Positions 1-12,556 are shown, numbered from the stretch's first letter. The stretch: DNA of 64,000 nucleotides from Scortum barcoo (GCA_023238725.1 CM041550.1:4721044-4785043), one strand, 5' to 3'. Numbers and translations are program-made. The notes: generated from the letters alone by a model not told the origin.

Positions 1-2673
1 GTGGAGGGGGGTTCACCCTCAAACACTTTGTCAATAAGCTGTCACTGTTTGCAGGTTTGAGCTTAAGGACTTGTTGCCATGACAACAGCTGCAGATGAAT
101 TTCAAACTGACTTCAAAGAGACACAAAAAAAAAAAAAAAAAAAAAAAATTGAGACTCATATTCAAATCATCAACATTGTACCCTGCAAAATTTGGTCGTC
201 CACGTACGAGGAACGTGTCCCAGGACCAGACCGGGCAAGTCTGGAAGGATTGGTTTCCATGGTAACTTAGCTCAACATTATGGAAATAAAGCAGATACAC
301 TGACATTGTAAGCCCTGCTCGACGGGGTTTATCACCTCTGCCACACAGCATGGCGTGCACTCGACTGTACTACGCTGTGAGAGCTGCAGCAGGATTAACC
401 CTTTAATTCGGTGCTTGTCATTAATGGGGGATTATTGATTGTCATATTTTGAAGTTGAGTGGGGCGGCTAGTAAAAACGGACTGACAGTCAGTGAAGCTT
501 TTTGAGGAGCATTCACACGCTGCGAATGTGTGTTTTATGCTCCATCAGCCAAACTGAACCTTTTGAAGTAAACTTATGTAAAATAAATGAAAAGATAAAA
601 TCATGTGGACAACTTCAGTTAACTGTCAAAAATGTGCTTTTTATTTATCTTTATCTGAAATCAGCAGCCTCAGGGTGCATTTTTTTTTCTCTCTCTCTTT
701 TCAATGTTTTATTAAACATGTTTTTTGGAGACCTCACCTGCTTTGCCTTCATCCACAATGGTTAGATCTGAGTGATTGCACAGCAATTCTTTTGGGGTTA
801 ACTAGGCTTTTGCTCTGGTTTTTAAATTTTGTATTGACCTCTCAGCGCTTTTTGTATACTTTTACCTTTTTTCTCCTTTTATCATCATGTATTTCTTGTT
901 TCAGTGTCGCATCCTTCAGCATCAGATTAATTTTTGTGTTTGTAATTAAAAATGAAAATGCAATATTTTTAAAGTTAGCACAAAAAAGGTTAAATGAATG
1001 AAAAAAAGCATTAATAAAGGATGTGGTGGAACACATTAAAGCCGCACTAGCCCGGTCCCAGATCTCTGAATCATCACCCACATCTATGATTCGTTCAGTG
1101 AAGTGAAACAAATGACAATACAGCCTGATTATCAGGCTAAGTGGATGAATTAATTATTAAATGAAAAACAGAGTCCTATTCATACATTTTAAACATATTT
1201 TCTAGGATATTTAGAGTTTAAAGAACTGGATTCAAATAGCAGCTCAGTCTCTTCGCTCTGTAGTTTAATGCATTTAAATATGATTCACCAGCTTTGTCTA
1301 TGTAAAACAAATTAAACTTTTTATGCAGACTTACTGTACTTACATCTCCAAATGCATTACATGTATAGAAAATGCTTACATTGCAGGCACAAATAGAGAT
1401 TGATGTCATTATATGTTGCTGTGATCTAATAGAGCGGGTTTTGTTGCACAGCTCAGCACTCCCAGAATTCAGCGAGAATGATGAGTGCCAAGAGTGCAGC
1501 TCTCCCCCAGCTCACCGCCAGCTGTAACTGTGTCACAACCACTTGCTATGTCAACAGGCCTCCTTTCCATCATCAATATTTATCAGAGTGTCTGCACACC
1601 GGGGGGACCGCTGCACCCTCCTACTACACTTGTCGTCAAACTGTAACTTTGTCGGGGTGGGGGGGTTCTCATAAAGAGAGGCTCTTCACTATTCATGCAC
1701 TAATCATGCCGGGCACATTACTATCAGAAACCAAGTAACAGATTTTAGCTGAGTTGGAAACCTGATGAGAAAAAAAATCTGGTTGAAATACATGAAACAT
1801 AAAACATCATAATTAGTCACCTCTTTCTTTTTTTTTTTTTTTAACAATGTTTACCTACGTATGCACCACACATTTCAACCAGAGTGAAGTCTGTCGAGCA
1901 AATCCGGACTTTAGAGGGTTAATCGCGCGCATTTTATCTAGTCCATTACTTCAGCGCAACTCGACTCTCCTCCATGACCTGGATTTGCGAACGCTGTCAG
2001 GATAAATTCAAGCTGCTCTGTTCATGTGCGAAGTGTCTTGGAAGAAACTGGCACTGCTGCACCAACGAGCAGATGTCTGGGAGAATAAATTGGCTGGAGA
2101 AAGTTTTTCAGGCACCTGTTCAATCCATCCTGGTTGGAGACATCAGACGACGCAGAGTCACACTCGCAACAATGACAGACTCTCAGAAATGGGATGGGAT
2201 GATTTCGCAGACAGTGTGGGCTGAGGGTTTTTTTTTTTTCGTGCTGTGACTCAAAACTTTATCAGCGACCAAACATAACAAACCCACGACGAAAAAGGAA
2301 ATGCATTTCTTGTTTTAGGGAATCTTGTGTAGTTGTGGAGTGTAATATCCTCTTTTCTTTTTATTATTGTTCCACATGCTTATATATCACATCAGCAACT
2401 TTCTAATTTCAGCCTCACATTATTATATTCCTTCTTTTAGGGGTGACTTTGAAACATCTGTTCAGGGACGACGGATGAAAAATGGCTTCTTGGTTAATTC
2501 TGGCACATTTGCAGCACTCTTTGTTAATAATCACTGCCCCTGTTAAATAAACCAGTTAAAATCCAGTTTAGATTAATGCATCATCCACATAATAAACAGA
2601 CTAAACTGAAATTTCATACTAATAATGATAATAGTATATAGTATGTTATAGTATGTCACTGTAAAGTAAAAAG
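1..2673. other. Non-coding stretch, no gene seen
   Basis: I see no exon, RNA gene or recognisable mobile element here. The open frames are at most 132 codons, rich in Phe, Leu and Ser, and resemble no family I know. The stretch holds homopolymer tracts, including A24 at 125-148 and T-runs near 1828-1842 and 2230-2239. No regulatory element can be defended from sequence alone. Confidence 0.6.
125..148 (+). repeat. Poly(A) tract, 24 bases
   Basis: An uninterrupted run of 24 A follows the bases ACAC. It could be the tail of an old retroposed sequence on the plus strand or a simple mononucleotide repeat. No polyadenylation signal or recognisable retroposon body lies just upstream, so I treat it as a simple repeat. 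Confidence 0.9.
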
Positions 2674-2730
2674 TGTCACGTTCCCAGCAGTGCTCTCTGG
2701 GATTGTCACTGTCGCTGTCCGTGGTGCTGA

Positions 2731-2781
2731 ATCAGTTAAAGGTCATCAGCTCACTCCAGGAGCTGATGACCTTTAACTGAT
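2731..2781. repeat. Perfect inverted repeat, 22-bp arms, 7-base loop
   Basis: The arms 2731-2752 and 2760-2781 are exact reverse complements, separated by ACTCCAG. Allowing one bulged A at 2730, the pairing extends outward through a further GCTG/CAGC step, giving about 26 paired bases. It lies about 35 bp upstream of a TATA box inside a repeat, so it most likely belongs to the element. A perfect stem without mismatches is unusual for a conserved vertebrate microRNA precursor. Confidence 0.95.
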
Positions 2782-2816
2782 CAGCCCCAATCATTTCCCC
2801 AACCTGCTGCGCTCAC

Positions 2817-2824
2817 TATAAATA
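2817..2824 (+). promoter_or_regulatory. TATA-box-like motif TATAAATA
   Basis: TATAAATA sits downstream of the 22-bp hairpin and inside the putative retroelement. In an LTR or similar terminal region this spacing would suit an RNA polymerase II core promoter, with transcription starting near 2845-2855. No transcript is seen, and the motif alone is weak evidence. Confidence 0.35.
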
Positions 2825-3136
2825 CCTTATTGTTCCAGGCCCTGGTTGCTGAGTATCGAGGACGCAAACACCATCTTATTCCAGTGCGTTGGTCAACGGC
2901 CAGTTTCAGTTCTGGCAGCACCTGACCTGAAAAAAGACAAGAAAAAAAAAAAATCAGGTTTGAGAACGAGACATGTTCTCTGCACTTGGATCCGTATAAG
3001 CACATCAACAATGAGCAAATAATTCAACAGATGATTTTTTTTAAAGGAAGGCCTCATATTTTATGTTGTCATTTAGTTTAGAGAAGCAGCTATGTGTATG
3101 AATCAGTACAGAGACATCACCTTTTGATAAGTCTAT

Positions 3137-3650
3137 AGGTGGACAAAGTACAGATAGTCCTCCACAAATATTACTCCATTACAAGTATAAGCAGCTTAAT
3201 AAAATTTGTACTTGAAAAATATTATATAAGTATTCAAAAGTAAGTTCTTGTTTTTAACTTCACACTGTATGACTGTACTGTTTTCATAACCCATTTGCAG
3301 AAACTCACCATGACCACCGCCGGGTTAGTCATTTGTGCTTTGCTTTGTGTTTTACTTTGTAAGCATCTGTTTCACAGAGTTGGATGATGTTTTTCTGCTT
3401 TTACATCAAACCCAGTTGCGAGCAGGGTACTGGCACTTGTTTTTTCTCCTGCGAGGAAACACAACCCCAATCGCCAATCGCGTGCAAAGACAAATAAAAT
3501 TCAACGAGTAGAGTAACGAGTAGAAAACCTTTACAGAAATGTAGTGGAGTCCAAAATTTGTCTTTGAAATGCTGTGGAGTAAAAGTAAAAAAAACTGCAA
3601 CGAACCCTCAAGTAAAGTACAGATAGTCAAAAAAACGTACTCATGCACAG
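3137..3650. mobile_element. Non-autonomous teleost repeat rich in AGTA motifs
   Basis: The left end (3137-3245) and right end (3490-3650) both resemble a very common fish repeat made of many variants of AAGTA, ACTCCA and GTAAAAGTA. The 15-mer AAAGTACAGATAGTC occurs exactly at 3145-3159 and again at 3614-3628, near each end in the same orientation. The centre (about 3260-3480) is less repetitive and has no transposase-like frame. I read it as a nearly complete, non-coding element of roughly 515 bp. The superfamily is unknown to me; the ends are direct rather than clearly inverted repeats. Confidence 0.65.
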
Positions 3651-4930
3651 GACTCATGTAAATGTGCGTTGTTGCTTTCAGCTATCGTGCGACATTGAAG
3701 TGATGCCATCCATTAAAAATGATCGCCCGGCTAGCTGCTCCTCGCTCACATGAATCACCCTTCAAGTATCTCCCACTTCTTGTCTCGACGAATAACAAAA
3801 AACATCCAACCCAGCTGCTCTTCATCTCTGTTTCTGAGGCTTTGCGGCAGCGTGTGTCTGTGTGTGTGTGTGGACGATGAATAATGCAAACCTGTCAGCG
3901 CTGTGTCTGCTCTGTATGCTTTAAATGGTTAGCCCAGTTTAAAAGTCAGCTTTGAGTAATCTATTATTTATTCTATTACTCTGCTATTGTCCTGAACTCT
4001 GCTGAATGCTCTTGTCACATTTTCTTGAAATGTTTTTTGAAAATATGCAGCATGGTTAATATGCTATGGCTGACAGTCTGTGCTTTGCATTTTGACCACT
4101 GTGCTGTGAATGCAAATAGGGGTTGAGCTTTAGATCATTGCCACATAGGCAAATACAATTAAACACAAATACCATATTGAAACTAACTCACGACCAAATG
4201 GAGGCTGTCAGATTTTCTGTGCTTTGCCTTTTTGATATAACACATTTCAAGTAAAGCCTTTAAACGATCTATTACTTGTTATCGACCCTATAATCTTCCA
4301 CCCAGCTCGTATAATGCCCATTACGGTCACTCTGTCCACGTTCCACTGCATTTAGTCCTGAAAATTACACACTTATGTCTACATTGTGATCAAACACACC
4401 CTCCTTCCACAACCTGTGGAAATTAAGCCGTGCTCATGCTGGGAGTGTTAGCGCACAGCGACGCCCGGCTTTACTGTGGCTGAGAGGAGGGAGGAGCAGC
4501 CGGTGCTACAGTAGAGTGGTGATGTGAGTGGTCTGAATACAAAGCCGGCATCCAGCGTGATGTTGCATATCTCGGATCCAGACCTCTGAATCGTTGCTTT
4601 TACAGCAGTTTATACGATAAATAATTCCATGAATCAGCAGATCACGATGAACTGAGATGAAGTAGCAGTTCAGTCTCTCAAACCAGACGGCTTGACTGGC
4701 TGTAGAATCAGCTCAGGGTTTAATCCAACTAAGATATGTGACTCCTGTTTATTTCTGCAAATTACATCAAGATAAAGACCTGCTTTGTTGCCTCAATCTG
4801 ACATTGCAAGTCCAGTTTTTTTTCTGCACATCGTGTATAATCAGAACTGATGTCTGGACTGTCAGTTCTGGATTTTTTTCACTACAGCTCAGCCGCCCAG
4901 GTGAGAAAGGAAAGGTTGACCATTATTGTG

Positions 4931-4962
4931 TGAATGAATGAATGAATGAATGAATGGATGGA
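4931..4962 (+). repeat. Tetranucleotide microsatellite (TGAA)6(TGGA)2
   Basis: Six perfect TGAA units are followed by two TGGA units. The clean boundary between the two unit types suggests a point change that then spread by slippage. It is a typical neutral microsatellite. Confidence 0.95.
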
Positions 4963-7900
4963 TAGCTGTTATGTATGCTACGTTATGTAAAGTTAATGAT
5001 AAAATGTGACTGTTTAAAGATATAACCTCCAAGATTTTAATTTTTCTATCTTTCACAATGATAATTTTATTAGAAGTGTGTGTTCGGACCTCACTGCGGT
5101 TTCAGTTTCATGTTTCGTCGTCTGCAGTCGTCGACCTGTTCTTTATTTGTTCAGCCAAAATAACTCTCACGCAGGTGTGCTGAAGTGCGAGTCAGTTGCC
5201 TCAAAAGCTTTGTTAAAAGTCTAACTGTTTGCTGCTTGTGATTTTTCTGGGAAAGTCGCCACAGGCAGCCGGATCGTGATACTGCAAACGCTGGAGGCTT
5301 TCATCACTGGGCCGTTGGTTCAGTCCACATCTGCATCTGAAATAAAACTCTTGGAGATGATATTGTTAAACAGTTATTTAACTCACTAAACCTAACCAGC
5401 CAATGTTGATTAACTAACATTAAGTCATGCTAACATTAACTGGTTTGAATGTGGTTATTAGATATTTTCCTTGAGGTCCTGTGTTGAAGTCACTGATGCT
5501 TGCAGCTCTTAGTAAAAGCCTCATGATATTTCTCCGGGCTGCTGAGCTGGTCTGCGGTTCACAAATTTGCAGGTAATGGTGGCTTAGAGATTATTTGCAG
5601 CTCCCTGCCCAACGAGAGCTGATTATCAAAACAACGTCACCGTGGTTACTGATGCCGGTGTTTCTCCCTCACTCACCGGCACCTGGATGTGACTGATTAG
5701 GCTGTTTGTCTGTACTTTTCCCAACTTGTTCCCGACGCTGGGACATGCTGCTCTGATTAATTACAGCAAAATGAACACAACATCTCAACGTGATCAGTCA
5801 GTCACTGTCTCTCGGATCAGGCGGATCTCCAACCTCCAGTCTACTTATGAAGGAAGCAAACTTTAGTTACAGGGCAAGTTGAACTCATCGCTGAATGCAC
5901 AGTCTTTGCTGCATCTGCTTGTACTAGTTAAATGCTTTAAAAGTGTATTCATTTATTCTGATGTTAGTGAGGCGTTCAGTACTTTAGACAAGGCGGCACA
6001 CCTCCATTGTAACACTCTGTGGGAGTCCCCAGACTTATTATTAGCACAGCAGCTCTCAACTGGTACTGCCTATTATGCACAAGTCAGCTTTATACATATT
6101 AGTAAAAAGGAACAGAGAAATGGAAGATAATCTTTTTCTTGCTGCTCTTAAAAGATTTGGATTTGTTTTTTTTTTGTTTGTTTGTTTCGGCTGGCCTGGA
6201 CACAGACGACCCCTTCTAGTGAGATTCCTTTGATTTTTATCAAAGGTAAGCCATAATAAGTGTACCATTATAATTAGATTACTGAGTCAAGAGCCGGGAT
6301 CAAGGACCTCCTAGCCAGAAGGGCAGTGCTTTTCAAACAGAAAGAGGTCTGAATGGAGATGAACTAGGTTACAGTTATCTGAGATGCATCAGCCCGTTGT
6401 CACAGTCACATTTCAAGTTGTCCAGGATATCATACACTTCTTTAATTTTTCATCTCAGACCAAGCCGCTGCTCCCTTCAAGAGGAGTTCATGGCCCAGTT
6501 AGACGTGTCAGTCATCCACGACAGAAAAAGGAGCAAACATGTGGAAAGGCTGCAAACTTGATCAGGTGTGTGGCTGAAATGTCCCCAATCAGACACTGAT
6601 TGATTGTCCTGGGATGCCCAAGTTTATGCACATTACTATAAAGTGATGAGAAAATTAGAATAGTAAACCAACAAAAAAATGTGTCTGCATGCCTTTTAAT
6701 CTAGCATTTAAATCAAGCAATTAATTGTGAGGATTTCCTACTTTCCTTATCTTCCTTAATCTGACAAAAAATTGGTCCGACAGCACAAGCTGAAAGAAAT
6801 AAACAGCCGATGAATAAAAAAAGAAAAGAAAAATATTCTTAAATTGCAACCCAGAAGATACTGGGCTTTAACAGACCAAAAGACTGGCAGTGACTTATAA
6901 TAGTATTAGAAATATTAATAATTATCCAGGATACCCAGAAGCTACATTACTGAAGCTTTTTCTTCAATGTCCTTTTATTTTTGTAAGCGTATCAGTCTTC
7001 AGGAATTTACAACATTAAAATGAATCAGGACTATTATTCATCAGACAGATTACACTGATGTTTGGAAAGAGCGCGTCCTGAAAGTGCTCTTCCTGGGAGA
7101 AGATACTGATCAAGGAATATCTTGTAAGTTTCAACGTACCCTGTTGAAGTTTAATTTCTCATCAGCAGGCTTTTTAAACTACAATCGAGTGATATTTTTC
7201 TTTTATGCACCAAAGGAGATTTCTGACTCCACTGTTATACTCATAAGGTAAATGGAAATGAGTATGTGGCACTCAGAGCATTGAAATTGACATTTAAATC
7301 ATTCACATCTTTTCCAGAATTAGTGTTCCTGTTATTCTGGATAATCTACAGAACACAGAGGAAACTGTTTTCATTCAAACAACTTTTGACTGAAGAGATG
7401 AAAAAAATATCAAATCTACGGAGTGTGTCTTTGGATTATACAGACACAAGAACAGTGTTTTCTGAAGAGGTGCTGCTGGTGATTATTGTAAATGTCACGT
7501 TTTCAGAGCTGCGAGCAGCACAGACTAAATCTTGTTCACCTCCATTGTTGAGGCAGAAATCTCCAGCACAGATATTTTTGAACCTGGACGAATAAAAAAC
7601 AAAATTATCTAGATTCTACTAGAAGGAAGTCTTTTTTTTTTTTTCCATAATTAGGGTAAACCAACTCTTCAGCTCGTGTACAGCCACTCTGTAATGCTGA
7701 AGGAAGATTTTTTTCATCATAATAACCACCATGACTCCTGCAGCCTGGCTGGGTGGCTCGCATTTTATACTTCTTTCACAAGTATCTCTTTCACGCAGAG
7801 GGCATCATTAAAGAAAATGTATTGCACAGTGACCAAAGATGTTTTGCCCTGACTTGGAAGATTGCAGTAATGTTTGAATAAGGCGTTGGCACAGACGTGC

Positions 7901-8574
7901 AGTGATAACTCTGTTTAATATTGATAAGCAGCTGTTTGTAAGAATCACTTAATGCAGGCTCCAATGTGACCAATTTGGCCATCCTAGTTTTAAGCATGTG
8001 GGCGTCCACATGGTCACTGGGAGCCAATAACCTCCCTGCAGGGAGACGAGCGGCACCCCATGTTAATTGCCACACAAACTCCCGGGGGCATGTTGGACGC
8101 CTGGATTGTTTTCGGCCATGTTTTATACATTTCAGCCCTCATGTTGTGTGCTATTAATGGTGTTGTTCAGTGTGTAAAGTGTGTCAGGGTGTATAAGACG
8201 CGTTTACTGAGATGGTCAAACAGTGTGATTATAACTTTATATTTCCATACATGTTGTTCCTAAATAAGCAAAATGACAAATGCAAAATCATGCCACTAAA
8301 TGATAAAATGCTAACTAGCTTAACTATACTACACTTTAAATGTCACAATTAAATGTCATAAAATCTTTATCACTTGGAGTATAATAAAAACTTTGTACAG
8401 GCTGATCTGTGTTGTACAAATTCAATAAATTAAGTATGATGAAATGTACATGAAATTTTTTTTCACTTCTGAGTGTCCTTTGTCATCACAAACTATAAAA
8501 TTTTTAGTATATTTTGTTTTATTTGGCTGCATAAAATGATTTTTAAAACAGGTTCTTCTTTAAAAAAGAACAGA

Positions 8575-8590
8575 ACCAAAAGCTTTTGGT
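8575..8590. repeat. Perfect 16-bp palindrome
   Basis: ACCAAAAGCTTTTGGT equals its own reverse complement and sits in an A/T-rich stretch beside a second small hairpin (GGTTCT / AGAACC, about 8551-8577). No flanking context suggests an operator or transposon end, so it is recorded as structure only. Confidence 0.9.
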
Positions 8591-9699
8591 CCTTTAAAAT
8601 CAATGTAATGAGACACAATATGCAAAGTTTTTTATATGAACTGTAAAAATGAATAAAAAGAAAAATACATTTCTGATGTGCTTTCTCTATGCTGAGGTTT
8701 TTAAATGGCTTCTCTCTCTTGTAGCTCCTTTGATCAGAGGACGAATGAGGCTAAAAAAAACATCAAAACAAGCTTGTTTTTAGTGACTAATGACGAAATA
8801 AATAATAAAAGCCCCCCAAAAAAAGAAAAAAAACAGAAATGTGTAAAAACCCACAGCTTCATAGATCCACAGTCAACACATCACAAGTGGGCTTGGTCCT
8901 AATTGAATCTTAATTTCATTCGGCTGGTTTTCATCATTTGAATTAGAAAGCTTCCGCTCAGTATCTCGATTAGAGGGACTGTCGGCTAATCAAGTTCAAT
9001 ATTATGACTGATCTGTCTGTGTGCTGGCTTTAATTCAGTTCATCTGTCAACTAAATTCATTTGCGAGATGATGTAAAAACCCTTCTCTCCGTCTATAGTA
9101 TCTGTGACCTCAAAAACATGACAGCTTAATAGAACAGGACCTTTATTCAGTGTGTGCGGACTATAATTTAATGCTACGGAGGGCCTAGTTAAGTGTTACT
9201 TCAGCTGCTCATAAATTCAAAGTAGATTTACTGTATCTGCGCAGTGAACTCTTGTTTTCCAGCTCTGGATATGTGGTCCTCTTGTAAATTGCAGGAGTTG
9301 TGCCCTTAATATTTTACCACTCCCCAGCTCGTCTCTTATTAAGAACTTTTGTCAGATTCAGTGTGGTCAGGATTTTTTGAGTTTCCAACGCTGAATCCAT
9401 CCAGGCGGCTCCCACGCACGGGAAATATACAGCCGCCTGGGGTGGAGACTCGTTGCCGTGTTCACAAAAAAACAGCTCGGCTTAGGGGTTGAAAGGTGTC
9501 AGACTGAGAAATGAAGAAAAAATATGATCTCAGTCTTTTAGTCAGTTAATCAGTATCATGCAACAGGGAACACACACACACTCCATAATCACAGTTTACT
9601 CTTTTGGCTTATTAAAATGTGGTTTAATGGTGGTGTTTAAAAAAAAAAAAAAACTCTTTAGAGTAATTTTAACGATACTTGAAAACATCCCCTTTTCAT

Positions 9700-10145
9700 C
9701 TTTGCATTTGAGAATATTATCACTTGGACTGTAAGAGGTTGTTAATGTGACATCTGAGCACGTCTAACTTTTGGATCTGTGAAATTTTAGTTTTTAAAGA
9801 GCAGCAAAATACATTTCTGGTCTCTGCGGGGGCAGAGGAAACAAGCTGTGAACACAGGTCATCACCTTTTAAGTTAATATGATGAAACAGTTGCTTATTT
9901 AAAACCATCATCTTTCATTTGGACCACCTGATGGAGGCCAACACTGACTGTCTTTTAGCTCTCTTCATGGTCCCCACTAACTCCTGAGGGAAATATGTGG
10001 CTCTTTAGCTGCTAAATGCTCCACCGTGTTCACAGGCTAGTCTCTAACTGCGCCTGTCTGCAGTTTGCTGCAGAGCAGGTAGTGTACAGTGGATTTTTAG
10101 TGGCTTGCTGTGGTGAGACTGAACCAGAACTGTAAAGTGAAGTGC
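9700..10145 (+). repeat. Interspersed teleost repeat fragment
   Basis: The phrases TTTAGCTGCTAAATGCTCCA (10005-10024) and GAGCAGGTAGTGTACAGTGG (10073-10092), and the run TGACTGTCTTTTAGCTCTC (about 9947-9965), match my memory of a moderately repetitive non-coding family scattered through percomorph genomes. There is no long reading frame. Its start is uncertain; the best-matching part begins near the GGGGGCAG motif at about 9828. Function and class are unknown to me. Confidence 0.55.
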
Positions 10146-10965
10146 CACACTGCTAAACAATGAGCTGAAACTTATTACAAACCTTCGTAAAGCCGAGGGG
10201 AGCTGCAGATTGAGCTAATTGTTCTTCTCGACGTTCATTATCATGTGCAACCCTTTTCACTTCCCCATCTGATTCACTGTGATGATAAAGATATCAATTA
10301 TATCCATGTTACTTAAAGCAGTGTTGCAACGATGCAGCTGCGAATGCCATCAATTGGCACCACCGCCGCTGAGACAGATTACTATAACCATTAAGGCTGT
10401 TGGCTCACAATGTGCCATTGACATGTAAGCAACTGTGACAAAGTGTTGCGTAGGGTAAGAAACGCAGCTGCGATCGGGATCAGCCAGTCAGGTACAATCT
10501 GATTTAAAGCACATGATTAATTTATTCTTATTTAGCATTTGGTCACACTTGTGTGAGTAAGTGTGTAAGTGTTCGCCTCTGCTCGAGAAAGTGAAACTTT
10601 CCGCAAACCTGCTGTTTTTCATGCGTCTTTACTTCGGGAACATAAAGGGTGAGATCTTTTTTTTTGCAAATCGCTTTTGTCTTGACTACCGTACGCCTTC
10701 ATAAAATGCCAAGGACGAAATCTGAGAACACAACGCAGGAAGTTTCTTTCACAGCTGAAGGTAGCATTTGGTGCTAAGGAGATTTGTGAATACAGCTCCG
10801 CGGTGCATTTATTTGCACAGACAGGCAAACACGTCCCCTCATCAATTCCCCTTAGATGCCCTCATTAAAGGACGAGGCTGGTAATATTCTGTACTGTTTT
10901 TTACTGTCAACAAACACCATTAAAAAGACCAAAACCAACCGAGCCTTTGTCTCACTTATGCTTAG
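10146..10965. other. Non-coding stretch, nothing recognised
   Basis: There are no exons, RNA genes or clear repeats. A 69-codon minus-strand frame (10619-10828) has no recognisable motif. Confidence 0.55.
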
Positions 10966-11150
10966 CCTGATATATATTATTCCTCTGTGCCACGGAGCTC
11001 CACTGTCCAAAAACTATTAAAAACACATCAATGAGCCACACCGGCACCGGCTGACATGTTCCTTCATTATGATGATAAACGAGGGCGCTGTAGTTTACTC
11101 TGAGTCAATTCCACATACGCCGTCCTGCTGCAGTAAATACTGAATGTTTG
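10966..11150 (+). repeat. Interspersed repeat, copy 1 of an in-window pair
   Basis: The core at 11005-11041 matches 58560-58596 at 34 of 37 positions, and the similarity continues upstream through CCTCTGTGC. The shared core includes AAACTATTAAAAAC and TGAGCCACAC. I recall this core from a common teleost repeat. The 3' boundary is approximate. There is no coding potential, and the class is unassigned. Confidence 0.7.
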
Positions 11151-12556
11151 AATGCATATTCCTACATGGCTAATTGAAAATACCCCCCCTTGATTATTAT
11201 TATTTTTTTTTTTAAAGATTTTGATGTTCAAGCTGGAATAGCTGTGCTCTGGGACACTCGGGGAAGTGGGAAAGTGTTGAGATGGACTGAGACGTTGTTG
11301 GTTTTGGACTTTTCAAGGGATTTGTCGGCAATAAAAAAAAATAAAGACTGTCTCCAGCTTTATGTTTTAACCTGCGGCCCTCCAATCCATTTTTCCATAC
11401 CTTGCTCTGATCCGAAGCAACCTTTTAAAAACTGATTGACCTTCTCTCAGTGTTGCCTCTGTTAGAGTTAATTTCTTGTCTTCCTGTACTCGGAGAGCTC
11501 TCGGGAGTCAGCACTCAGCTTGCTGTCTGTTACAGGGAAGCTGACCTTACTTTATTTTTCTCAGACCCTTGACAATAGGCACTACAAGTGGCTCTAAGTG
11601 AATGTAACTCCACCATGCTGTGCTTTCACCCGCCGCCGCGGCAACACCGAGTCCTGCCAAAAACTGGCAGCACCATTTTCATCAACTTTGGGAAACAAAT
11701 GTCATGTTACGGAGGGCAATCAACAAGTGCCAGGGAGGGAAAAAACACATATCACCTCTTGAGTATTTCGAGTGGATGACATTTACAGGAGCTGCTCTAA
11801 ACTCTAAACTGACCTTTACCAGGAGAGATCCTACCAAACTAGAGGTTCAGGAACTTTTACAACACGCTACCAGTTCATCCGCTGTCAATTTGTAATACAG
11901 GAGTGCAGAGTGGAGCAGTGAAGGAGGGGGGCAGTGTTTCCAGTGTTTTAGAAGTCATTCAGATGGACATTGAACTTATGGTTGCACAAACTGTAAGAAA
12001 ACGTGATGTGAAATTGCCGGTACAGTTAAAGCTACAGGCCTGTTTGGCTAAAAAAATATAAATCAGTAACTTAACAGAGCTGTCTCCACTCTCCTCTCTA
12101 GTTGAAATTCCACCTGTGCGTCACTGCAGCAAGGTGAGAAGTTTACTACCGAAGGTCAGCAAAAGCAAGACTTTTCAGGGGCTGTACTCTTTGTATCTGT
12201 TTAAGGAGCAAAGTCAGCATTTCCGAAAAAAAAAACATTTAATCACCAAACATGAAATTCTATTGCGGTTTTGGATGATTTCAGCAAGTATGCTGCTGTG
12301 TTTTGCGTTTTGCTGCCGGGAACTTGGAAGCTATTAACTTGGAAGTGGACCTCTGAAGCAGTGGAATTTTGCAGAAAAATAAATCTGTAGTAGGAAAAAA
12401 AAACTATAGTTCAGAAGTAAAATTGAGACAAAAATAACAAAGATGGTTCCACATTAAAGGGTTGTGAGCAGAAATGTACAGACAAAAGCATAGAAGAAGA
12501 AGACTGCTACTAAACAAACACTGATACAAACAATGTGCAGCAGGTCTTTAAAAATG
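11151..12556. other. Non-coding stretch
   Basis: An A/T-rich tract of ATT units and T-runs lies near 11182-11215. Several open frames of 63-91 codons (11190-11435, 11620-11895, 12116-12337) carry no recognisable domain or codon signature. Nothing else is supportable. Confidence 0.55.

Larger units (their letters stand above)
2674..3005 (+). mobile_element. Interspersed repeat with TATA box and hairpin, retroelement-like
   Basis: The block starts with TGTCACG at 2674. It contains a long hairpin (2731-2781) and a TATAAATA box (2817-2824), followed by a GC-richer stretch with CAGCACCTGACCTG near 2917-2931. It ends near a motif resembling TCTGCACTTGGATCC (about 2979-2993). This order matches my recollection of a widespread teleost repeat that begins TGTCACG and ends near a CTGCATTTGGGTCC motif. 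The TATA box suggests an old promoter-bearing terminal region, such as a solo LTR or a DIRS/Ngaro-type end, but the class is inferred. No coding sequence is attached. The boundaries are approximate. Confidence 0.5.
3651..9699. other. Six-kilobase non-coding stretch with simple repeats
   Basis: No supportable gene is present. Simple repeats include (TG)7 at 3859-3872, a TGAA array at 4931-4962, a T-rich TTTG tract near 6165-6187, T13 at 7632-7644, a short CA run near 9571-9580 and A15 at 9639-9653. A 16-bp palindrome lies at 8575-8590. The longest open frames (83-109 codons) have no recognisable domain. A frame at 5879-6130 reads faintly like LINE text, but too weakly to call. Confidence 0.55.

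Noticed and set aside
603..1001. 132-codon plus-strand frame
   Set aside because: It is rich in Phe, Leu and Ser from T-rich DNA, with no domain, no splice context and no upstream promoter evidence.
2731..2781. Hairpin considered as a microRNA precursor
   Set aside because: The stem is perfect with a 7-base loop, lies in a repeat, and matches no microRNA I know.
5879..6130. Frame containing DVSEAFSTLD, resembling LINE DLSAAFDT
   Set aside because: The similarity covers only about ten residues with no further reverse-transcriptase motifs before or after.
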